Part shown: positions 1-4,221 of the stretch, one piece after another
Layout of the letters: each line of letters begins with the position of its first letter
How positions within the stretch are numbered: the stretch's first letter is position 1
From: Nitrospirota bacterium
Lineage (GTDB): Bacteria; Nitrospirota; Nitrospiria; Nitrospirales; UBA8639
Direction: 5' to 3'
Assembly (NCBI GenBank): GCA_029879555.1
Contig: JAOUQB010000114.1
Coordinates: forward strand, 1 to 7,313
Length of the DNA: 7,313 bases
The notes under the pieces: generated by a model
What the model saw: only the letters and a program-made list of their open reading frames with translations
What the model was told of the DNA's origin: nothing
The model's database searches: none
Made by a program: the position numbers and the translations under genes

Positions 1-101
1 TCCAGCACGGGATTGGCAAAAATCCGCACGACATCCAGAAAGTCCACCCCATGCTTTTCGAGGTTGCCTTCCTGTTTATCATCATCCCATTCAAAGACCA
101 T
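1..101 (-). CDS. brnT: BrnT-family (DUF497) toxin, N-terminal part; runs off the left edge
   Basis: Reading leftward from the ATG at 101-99 gives 33 residues beginning MVFEWDDDKQEGNLEKHGVD and ending in a VVRIFANPVL stretch. The FEWD...K...N..KHGV.F.....IF..P pattern is the N-terminal signature of the BrnT/DUF497 family. These are RelE-fold ribonuclease toxins that cleave RNA and are neutralised by the ribbon-helix-helix antitoxin BrnA. BrnT proteins are usually about 90 residues, so roughly the last 60, with the catalytic residues, lie outside the window, as would brnA, which normally follows brnT. No Shine-Dalgarno is visible before the ATG; the predicted transcript would have a leader of only about 10 nt. 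The call rests on this N-terminal motif alone. Whether the toxin is intact or has a partner cannot be seen here. Confidence 0.82.
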   Translation of the reverse strand, partial: MVFEWDDDKQEGNLEKHGVDFLDVVRIFANPVL

Positions 102-106
102 AGGAT

Positions 107-147
107 ACTGTAACTACAACTGTAACTACAAACAAGGATTTTGTCAA
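107..147 (-). promoter_or_regulatory. Putative brnT promoter with two overlapping TGTA-N2-TACA operator palindromes
   Basis: On the minus strand a perfect -35 TTGACA (147-142) is followed after 17 bp by TACAGT (124-119), which matches the -10 consensus at four of six positions. A 12-bp unit, CTGTAACTACAA on the + strand, is repeated head to tail at 108-119 and 120-131. Each unit contains the palindrome TGTAACTACA (109-118 and 121-130), and together they cover the -10 and the expected start site. BrnT-BrnA modules are known to be autorepressed by the ribbon-helix-helix antitoxin BrnA, so tandem palindromes here suit its operator. That assignment is inference. The -35 overlaps the stop codon of the preceding gene (146-144). 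Confidence 0.6.
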
Positions 148-740
148 AAATGATCGGGCTGGTCGGACGGCTCGATTTTCACCGGATACATAACAATCTC
201 TGGGCAAGCCTCTTCCAACGGGAATTCTTGATAGGTGACTTTGGGCATCAGCGGGTGGTCAAATTTTGACGGGACGTTATAGCCTCGTCGTTCCCATCGA
301 TCCGCACTGGTGCCCTGTTGACTCCGGACTTCTATGGTCGCTGCCCCGAGGAGGGGAAACGAGGGCCATCCAATCGTGAAGACCAAGGGGGTTCCCGCCT
401 TCAAATGGGCCAACCACAGTTCCCGCCCCTGCTCCCCTTGGATGGACAGCATCCATTCCGTCTTGACGCGGGAGGTGGCCATATGTACCCCGCAAGCCTT
501 CCCCAGCAAAGGCGGAATCTCCCGCAGGGTCCCCATATACAACCGAATGGTGATATGCACGTCATCAAGGTCCTGATGGGGTTGCACGGTAAACACGGAA
601 TAAAACGGAAAGTCCCACTCTTTGAAAGAGGGTTGGTTCCAGTCTGGTCCATACCTTACCTTGGCCTCGACCGGCTGTTGAGCGGCCTCGGTCATTCCCG
701 GCATCGCTAACACAATAAGAACTATCCAACCCCATTTCAT
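144..740 (-). CDS. Secreted or periplasmic protein of unknown function, 198 aa
   Basis: I do not recognise this protein. It begins with a signal peptide: a short MKWGW n-region, a hydrophobic core (about residues 5-13), and a likely signal peptidase I site after TEA (residue 19) or EAA (residue 20). The mature part has no further membrane segment, is rich in aromatic residues and prolines, and has only two cysteines (Cys83 and Cys179), which could form a disulfide outside the cytoplasm. The start at 740 is chosen over the in-frame ATG at 788 because a purine-rich Shine-Dalgarno (AAGGGGG, 751-745) sits 4 nt before it and because it puts the signal peptide at the N-terminus. An intrinsic terminator ends only 16 bp upstream of the start codon, and brnT starts 42 bp beyond the stop codon. 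No function can be inferred from the neighbours. Confidence 0.75.
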   Translation of the reverse strand: MKWGWIVLIVLAMPGMTEAAQQPVEAKVRYGPDWNQPSFKEWDFPFYSVFTVQPHQDLDDVHITIRLYMGTLREIPPLLGKACGVHMATSRVKTEWMLSIQGEQGRELWLAHLKAGTPLVFTIGWPSFPLLGAATIEVRSQQGTSADRWERRGYNVPSKFDHPLMPKVTYQEFPLEEACPEIVMYPVKIEPSDQPDHF

Positions 741-756
741 GATGACCCCCTTTGTG

Positions 757-785
757 GAAAAAACAAAGGAACGCCTTGGCGTTCC
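757..785 (-). terminator. Intrinsic terminator, possibly a leader attenuator of the secreted-protein gene
   Basis: On the minus strand GGAACGC and GCGTTCC pair across a CAAG loop (785-768), followed at once by a U-rich tract TTTGTTTTTTC (767-757). This is a good rho-independent terminator for leftward transcription. It ends 6 nt before the Shine-Dalgarno of the gene starting at 740, leaving no room for a promoter in between. Any transcript of that gene starting further upstream must therefore cross the hairpin, so it could act as an attenuator rather than just close an upstream unit. Confidence 0.65.
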
Positions 786-952
786 CATCTTTTCGGTTCA
801 TCCTTTCAGCATGGATATAACAGCGTCCTTTTATAAAGCGGCCAAAGTGCCACCCCGGCGAACCGGGTCGATCTTTACCACCTCGAAGTTTCGCCCACGG
901 GTCCGCAGCCCACGGCGGTTTAAAATTCCCAAACCCAAATGGATGAAATAAC

Positions 953-1043
953 CCTCTCAAATAGGGTCCCCTCAAAAACGACTACCCAAAACCCGCATAT
1001 TTAGCCGGTTTCGGGTCTGGGTGACATCCTCTCAAATAGGGTC
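953..1043. repeat. 16-bp direct repeat, two copies 75 bp apart
   Basis: CCTCTCAAATAGGGTC occurs identically at 953-968 and 1028-1043. The second copy forms the left arm of the 32-bp inverted repeat at 1028-1059; the first lacks a matching right arm. Identical copies this close could be recombinase binding sites, ends of a vanished insertion sequence, or a tandem duplication whose intervening sequence has diverged. Confidence 0.75.
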
Positions 1044-1059
1044 TACCCTAATTGGGAGG
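1028..1059. repeat. 32-bp imperfect inverted repeat with 2-bp centre (candidate recombinase crossover site or joined IS ends)
   Basis: The arms 1028-1042 (CCTCTCAAATAGGGT) and 1045-1059 (ACCCTAATTGGGAGG) are complementary at 13 of 15 positions and are separated by the dinucleotide CT at 1043-1044. Dimeric crossover sites of small serine recombinases are inverted repeats of about this size, cut with a 2-bp overlap at the centre, and a decayed serine recombinase gene begins about 440 bp downstream. Abutted terminal inverted repeats of a circularised insertion sequence would look the same. Either reading is inference. Confidence 0.55.
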
Positions 1060-1129
1060 ATCGCCGTCTAGCTTCGCACAGCAATCCTGGCGTGTGATTT
1101 AAAGAAAACGAGAAAGCCCCAACTTCATT

Positions 1130-1486
1130 ATGGTCCATATTGCAACACTCAAAAGGCTTAAAACGTTACTTGCTGTTGATCCCGGACATTATGTGGTCCA
1201 TTACGGGTATCAATGGGATGAAGTTGAAGAGGATGACGAGGCCATACGTCTTCTTAAGCTGGAATTGCTTATTCATGACCCGGAAAAGGAAGAACTGCTC
1301 ATTACCCGTGCCTCGTTACCCGGCTTTCTTCCGCGCTACCCGCCTTTTGCGTCCGTGGCCTACTGCGAAAATCCGGAAAATATTTTCTTTGACCCCGGCA
1401 TTCTCGTTGCGACCGTCGATCAGGAATTCTACGAAGCGTGGAAGCGAGCTTATCCAGACTCCACCCAAAACCCTTATACCGTGTGA
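1130..1486 (+). CDS. Small acidic hypothetical protein, 118 aa
   Basis: Not recognised. The frame codes for a soluble, acidic protein without signal peptide or membrane segment. Residues of about 26-55 are rich in Glu and Asp (the DEVEEDDEA cluster, then an LLIHDPEKEELL stretch), and a Pro- and aromatic-rich part follows. The start ATG at 1130 has no clear Shine-Dalgarno, only weak purine stretches upstream (GAAAACGAGAAAG). The gene ends 14 bp before the recombinase start, so the two were probably one transcription unit. The amino-acid composition looks like a real protein and the overlapping frames do not, but no function can be offered. Confidence 0.55.
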   Translation: MVHIATLKRLKTLLAVDPGHYVVHYGYQWDEVEEDDEAIRLLKLELLIHDPEKEELLITRASLPGFLPRYPPFASVAYCENPENIFFDPGILVATVDQEFYEAWKRAYPDSTQNPYTV

Positions 1487-1500
1487 ATGAATTGATACCT

Positions 1501-2090
1501 ATGATCGCCGTGTATGTCCGCATATCTTCACACACTCAAAAGACCGATAGCCAGAAAGCGGAACTCACCCAATGGATGAAATGCCAGAAGCTCCCGGCCA
1601 AACCGATCACATGGTTTGAAGACAAAGAAAGCGGACGGTCCTTTAAGCGTCCGGCCTTTCAAAAATTGCAGGAAGCAATATTTGACGGCAGGATCAAAAC
1701 CGTCATTGTCTGGAAGCTCGACCGTCTGGCGCGGAACCATCGGGAGGGCATTAATGTCTTTGCCGACTGGTGCCGCAAAGACGTGCGCGTGGTGTGGGTC
1801 ACGCAGCAATCAACCTCCAAGGCACCGTGGGCCATGTCGTGGTCGGGGTGTTGTTTGGTTTAGCGCAGATCGAATAACAGCATACCAAAGAGCGACAGGC
1901 CGCAGGGATTAAGGTTGCCAAAAAGAAAGGCATCTATGCCGGCAGGAAGGCCGGCACGATGAAGGCCAGCCCTAACCGTGCGAAGACCTTACGCAAGCAA
2001 GGCATGACCGACACTGAAATAGCCAATGCTTTGCAGGTTTCAAAATCTACGGTCTATCGGTATTTGGCGGGCAGCACAAAAAAGCGTTAA
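1501..2090 (+). pseudogene. Serine recombinase (resolvase/invertase family), broken by a frameshift and a nonsense codon
   Basis: The N-terminal part from ATG 1501 has the YVRIS catalytic motif with nucleophile Ser9, Arg7, the TDSQ segment, and the KLDRLARN helix with its conserved arginines. After the codons for QQ (1804-1809) the frame switches by loss of one base, giving a junk tail that stops at 1863. In the shifted frame homology resumes as INLQGTVGHVVVGVLFGLAQIE, meets TAA at 1875-1877, then continues QHTKERQAAGI...AKKKGIYAGRK and a Hin-type helix-turn-helix (GMTDTEIANALQVSKSTVYRYL), stopping at 2088-2090. Intact, it would be about 197 residues, normal for Tn3-type resolvases and Pin-like invertases, which bind DNA as dimers and exchange strands through a Ser-DNA bond. 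The two independent lesions argue against programmed frameshifting and for decay. The in-frame GTG at 1438 is not needed, since family homology starts at 1501. Confidence 0.88.
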
Positions 2091-2100
2091 CCTTTCTTTC

Positions 2101-2373
2101 ATGCCTCTTTTCTTGCTGTTCACGATCCTCTTGTGTTCTCCAACCTTTGCCCATGCCGGCCATGGGCAGTTCGATGAAATATACCAAGACGACCGCCTCT
2201 TGCCCGACGAAGAATATATCTACCAAGAGGCCGAGGCGGCCACCTACGAAGAAGTTGGCGATTACTACCCGGAATTTGCACGACGGGTCTTGGCTCGCTT
2301 TGTTCTTCGTGCGGAACAGTTAGGTTTTGCCAAGGAGCTGGACCAGCGGCTACTCCCGATCAAGAAGGTGTGA
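2101..2373 (+). CDS. Small secreted hypothetical protein, 90 aa
   Basis: Not recognised. From ATG 2101 the protein starts with a clear signal peptide: hydrophobic core LFLLFTILLC, then SPTFAHA with a likely cleavage after AHA (residue 19). The mature part of about 70 residues is acidic and rich in Tyr, Glu and Asp (DEIYQDDRLLPDEEYIYQE), then has an Arg/Leu-rich, probably helical end. The frame is open back to 2026, but the extra residues come from the recombinase C-terminal region and would bury the signal sequence. No good Shine-Dalgarno precedes 2101, which lies 10 bp after the recombinase pseudogene stop. The next gene overlaps its stop by 4 bp, pointing to joint translation. Confidence 0.6.
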   Translation: MPLFLLFTILLCSPTFAHAGHGQFDEIYQDDRLLPDEEYIYQEAEAATYEEVGDYYPEFARRVLARFVLRAEQLGFAKELDQRLLPIKKV

Positions 2374-2636
2374 CCGAGATTGAACTGTCCCCTGGCATCA
2401 TTTGCTATTACGACACCAGCCGCATCTACCGCGCCATGAACGCGACGCTGACCGACGAAGACGGTCAAACAGTGCTTGATGAAAACGGCCATGTGGTGCA
2501 TTTCAACCCACATGTCGATGATAGCGCCGCCGCGTTTCAAGGATTGCTTCGTGATGAGGAAACAAAAAGGCGAAACAGCATCCCCCATTGGAGCTGGAAT
2601 CCAGCCTGGGAAGAGCATTTTGGGCCGGACGAATGA
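2370..2636 (+). CDS. Small cytosolic hypothetical protein, 88 aa
   Basis: Not recognised. The GTG start at 2370 overlaps the stop of the preceding gene as GTGA, the classic layout of translational coupling. AGAAGG at 2363-2368 is purine-rich but only 1 nt from the start, so termination-reinitiation is the likelier route. The protein has no signal peptide or membrane segment. It is acidic, with a YYDTSRIYRAMN segment near residue 13, an ENGHVVHFNPHVDD segment near the middle, and a Trp-rich C-terminus (HWSWNPAWEEHF). It resembles no toxin or antitoxin family I know. The pairing with a secreted partner suggests a two-gene unit of unknown role. Confidence 0.55.
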   Translation: MTEIELSPGIICYYDTSRIYRAMNATLTDEDGQTVLDENGHVVHFNPHVDDSAAAFQGLLRDEETKRRNSIPHWSWNPAWEEHFGPDE

Positions 2637-2671
2637 CTTGCCCCGTCTTTCTCTCAATATTTTTTGGCAAA

Positions 2672-2692
2672 AAAAGGTGTCAGGAACCTTTT
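2672..2692. repeat. Hairpin repeat of the GGTGTCAGGAACC type; possible terminator
   Basis: AAAAGGT (2672-2678) and ACCTTTT (2686-2692) form a perfect 7-bp stem around the loop GTCAGGA. It lies 35 bp after the stop at 2636 and ends in TTTT, so it may terminate the two-gene unit on the + strand, and the A-tract would serve leftward transcripts too. I recall similar GGTGTCAGGAACC palindromes as dispersed repeats in several environmental bacterial genomes, sometimes near REP-associated transposases. That is recollection, not a search result. Confidence 0.5.
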
Positions 2693-2740
2693 ATGGATGG
2701 AAATTTATATTGGTCTCTGGTCGGGATGGGAAGGCTTATT

Positions 2741-3007
2741 ATGAAAAGCCTTTGTTATGAGTTTATTCAGGAAGGAAAACACGAATGGATGAAATGCACC
2801 TTGCTATGGGACTGCAGCCATTTTTTGATATTCACTTTTTCCTTCACTCTCTATATGCTACGGACCTTTCTACTACAATCTAAAGATAAAAATTCCCTAC
2901 TAGACTTTCAATGTGAGAGATTTGTAGGTAGAAGAACAACGAATACTAGTTTAAAAAATTTGTTAGCTCAACTAGGCTTTATTACACTTGTCATTCTATT
3001 CAAATAA
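2741..3007 (+). CDS. Doubtful small membrane-protein ORF, 88 aa
   Basis: In an AT-rich stretch, an ATG at 2741 has GGGAAGG (2728-2734) 6 nt before it, a good Shine-Dalgarno, and opens a frame to 3007. The product would have one strongly hydrophobic segment (about residues 29-46, around HFLIFTFSFTLYMLRTFLL) and a second hydrophobic C-terminus (LGFITLVILFK), with a polar, basic linker between. The frame is open upstream to 2588, but that part overlaps the end of the previous gene. An in-frame ATG at 2789 is another possible start. Low-complexity AT-rich DNA readily yields hydrophobic ORFs by chance, so this may not be a gene. Apart from the hairpin at 2672-2692, I see nothing else between 2637 and 3030. 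Confidence 0.3.
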   Translation: MKSLCYEFIQEGKHEWMKCTLLWDCSHFLIFTFSFTLYMLRTFLLQSKDKNSLLDFQCERFVGRRTTNTSLKNLLAQLGFITLVILFK

Positions 3008-3029
3008 ATTTGATTAGTCAGAGCAATGC

Positions 3030-3207
3030 GTCGGGGTCTGTTCAAAAAGCCGCCAGCGGCGTCCCCCCCGGCATTCGCCGGGCCTACTCCGCAGAATGAG
3101 CTTTGGTTTCGATGGACAAGAGTGGCTTCGCTCAGTCAGGTCTCGCATTTCCCGTCTCACGTACAAGGTGAACGCTTTGCGCCTGAAATGGGAAGTAAGG
3201 CACAATA
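3030..3207. repeat. GC-rich hairpin-bearing intergenic segment, probable dispersed repeat or its remnant
   Basis: After the AT-rich stretch the composition switches abruptly. The segment carries the palindrome GCCGC-CA-GCGGC (3049-3060) directly after TTCAAAAA and a strong hairpin CCCGGC-ATTC-GCCGGG (3067-3082). Open frames exist on both strands across it, which is typical of structured non-coding repeats rather than genes; neither has a credible ribosome binding site or domain. The CTGTTCAAAAAG...GCC opening resembles intergenic repeats I associate with Nitrospira genomes, but I cannot confirm this. Between 3208 and 3310 I see no clear promoter for rsmG. Confidence 0.35.
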
Positions 3208-3310
3208 ACACTAGAATACCATGGGAAAATGGGTACTTTTTTCAAAGAAATCGCTTTGCTATGAAATAACACTCCCACCACTTTGGGATTCTTATTTCTA
3301 TTGATGGAGA

Positions 3311-3979
3311 ATGTTCCACGTGGAACATGAAGAACATACAGATAAATTTCTGGAATTTTTTGGCGAAGGAGCCAAGAAGCTTGGTTTTTCCTTTGATAAA
3401 AACATTCTGGATCAGTTTCACCTCTATTATAAAGAGCTTAGCTTCTGGAACCGTTCCGTTAACCTGACGGGTTTGCATACGGAGCAAGAGCAAGCTGTCT
3501 TATTGTTTGCCGATTCGTTAGCTGGATCTCTAGCGTTTCCTGAAAACTCTTCCATTTCCATTTTGGACATTGGCACCGGTGGTGGATTTCCTGGAATTCC
3601 CCTCAAACTGGCTTTTCCTTCATTGAAGGTCAACTTACTGGAGCCACGGGGGAATAAGACGGCTTTTCTACACACGGTTATTGGAAAGCTAGAGCTGAAC
3701 GGTATTTCGGTTCTTCAAAAACGATTGGAAGCTTGTCATACATGTATCAATGAAGAAGATAAATGGGATATGGCAATTAGTAAGGCTGTCAGTCTTGATG
3801 TGATCTTGCCTCATGTCAAAAGTATTTTGAAAAAAGATGGAAAGCTGGTTGTTTTTCGTTCCTCAAATATTGAACATCCAGAGAAGCTTCAGGGTATGAC
3901 CATTGATCAAGAATTTTCCTATGAATTGCCCTATGGGTTTGGAACCAGAGTACTTTCTGTGTTAAAACACGTTCCATAA
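3311..3979 (+). CDS. rsmG: 16S rRNA (guanine527-N7)-methyltransferase RsmG (GidB)
   Basis: RsmG transfers a methyl group from S-adenosylmethionine to N7 of G527 in 16S rRNA, near the decoding site; its loss gives low-level streptomycin resistance. The 222-residue product has a normal length. The N-terminal LYYKELSFWNRSVNLTG segment is characteristic. The SAM-binding loop LDIGTGGGFPGIPL (residues 85-98) is intact, followed by the acidic strand-end LLEPRGNKTAFL and the WDMAISKAV motif. The ATG at 3311 lies at the edge of a parS palindrome, so the first residues, MFHVEH, are encoded by parS. GGAG (3306-3309) is too close to that ATG to serve it but is 10 nt from the in-frame GTG at 3320, which may be the real start. 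In many bacteria mnmG lies just upstream; here that place is taken by accessory DNA. parA follows after 242 bp. Confidence 0.95.
   Translation: MFHVEHEEHTDKFLEFFGEGAKKLGFSFDKNILDQFHLYYKELSFWNRSVNLTGLHTEQEQAVLLFADSLAGSLAFPENSSISILDIGTGGGFPGIPLKLAFPSLKVNLLEPRGNKTAFLHTVIGKLELNGISVLQKRLEACHTCINEEDKWDMAISKAVSLDVILPHVKSILKKDGKLVVFRSSNIEHPEKLQGMTIDQEFSYELPYGFGTRVLSVLKHVP
3312..3327. promoter_or_regulatory. parS: parS centromere site 1, within the rsmG start
   Basis: TGTTCCACGTGGAACA is a perfect 16-bp palindrome differing from the widely conserved parS consensus TGTTTCACGTGAAACA by one symmetric base change per half-site. parS is where ParB binds, loads as a CTP-dependent clamp and spreads. Its bases double as coding sequence for the first residues of RsmG. 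parA and parB lie about 1 and 1.6 kb downstream. Confidence 0.93.
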
Positions 3980-3996
3980 TTTAGACAGATTTTCCA

Positions 3997-4012
3997 TGTT
4001 CCACGTGGAACA
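3997..4012. promoter_or_regulatory. parS: parS centromere site 2, downstream of rsmG
   Basis: A second TGTTCCACGTGGAACA, identical to the first and 685 bp from it, starts 18 bp after the rsmG stop. Two exact copies of a 16-bp palindrome beside parAB make the assignment secure. A ParB complex here, 210 bp before parA, could also damp transcription of parAB, as ParB spreading does in some systems; that part is inference. Confidence 0.93.
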
Positions 4013-4077
4013 ATTTCCACAAATAGAATTTTATCCTGCAATAATATGCGTTCAATCTGAGGACGACTCGTATTCCA

Positions 4078-4108
4078 GGATACCCCTCCCCCCCCTATCC
4101 AATAGGGG
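4078..4108. other. Competing hairpins around a C8 run in the rsmG-parA gap
   Basis: CCCCTAT (4092-4098) and ATAGGGG (4102-4108) form a perfect 7-bp stem with a CCA loop. The TATCC inside it (4096-4100) can instead pair with GGATA at 4078-4082, so the two folds exclude each other. A run of eight C (4088-4095) makes the opposite strand G-rich. No U-tract follows, so this is not an ordinary terminator. It may mark the 3' end of rsmG or influence parA expression; nothing more can be claimed. Confidence 0.4.
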
Positions 4109-4149
4109 CACTTGAATTTGATAAAACGGAACATTTGATGAGCGTAATA

Positions 4150-4179
4150 AAGATTAAAGTTGTTATTAATCATAATCTT
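4150..4179. promoter_or_regulatory. AT-rich inverted repeat upstream of parA; possible promoter or operator region
   Basis: AAGATTA (4150-4156) and TAATCTT (4173-4179) are exact inverted copies 16 bp apart in the AT-rich 110 bp before parA. CATAAT (4171-4176) and TATAGA (4179-4184) are -10-like, but neither has a good -35 at the right distance. The region presumably holds the parAB promoter; the exact elements cannot be fixed by eye. Confidence 0.3.
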
Positions 4180-4221
4180 ATAGACATTAAGCATAGAAAT
4201 ATTTTTATTGTTGGATTCTGA

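Larger units (their letters stand above)
786..1129. other. Intergenic stretch without a convincing gene; holds repeats and hairpins
   Basis: No ORF on either strand here looks like a real protein. A minus-strand frame closed by TAA at 833-831 is open for 41 codons from 956; it has a possible TTG start at 938 and would end in GGTLAAL, but lacks a clear ribosome binding site. A small hairpin CCCGG-CGAA-CCGGG lies at 854-867. Positions 989-1011 can pair AAACC with GGTTT. The main structures are the direct and inverted repeats at 953-1059, listed separately. The segment could be the remnant of an insertion sequence or the leader of the leftward gene. Confidence 0.5.

Noticed and set aside
739..951. 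A 70-residue basic ORF on the + strand
   Set aside because: It covers the Shine-Dalgarno and terminator of the leftward gene, lacks its own ribosome binding site, and its Arg/Lys/Pro-rich sequence looks like chance translation of a structured non-coding stretch.
1438..1500. Upstream GTG start extending the recombinase by 21 residues
   Set aside because: The extension lies inside the preceding gene in another frame, and family homology begins at the ATG at 1501.
1809..1877. Programmed ribosomal frameshift in the recombinase
   Set aside because: There is no convincing slippery heptamer, and a further in-frame TAA follows 22 codons later, so decay is simpler.
2785..2883. A 32-codon ORF (ATG 2785) in the AT-rich stretch with a fair Shine-Dalgarno
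   Set aside because: It is too short, has no recognisable features, and overlaps an equally uncertain longer frame.
3014..3211. Opposing ORFs of 60-65 residues on both strands
   Set aside because: Both frames are open across a hairpin-rich, biased-composition segment. Neither has a domain or plausible start signal, so a repeat is the better explanation.
4013..4021. ATTTCCACA next to parS 2 as a DnaA box
   Set aside because: It matches TTATCCACA at 7 of 9 positions but stands alone. Without a cluster of boxes an oriC call is not supported.
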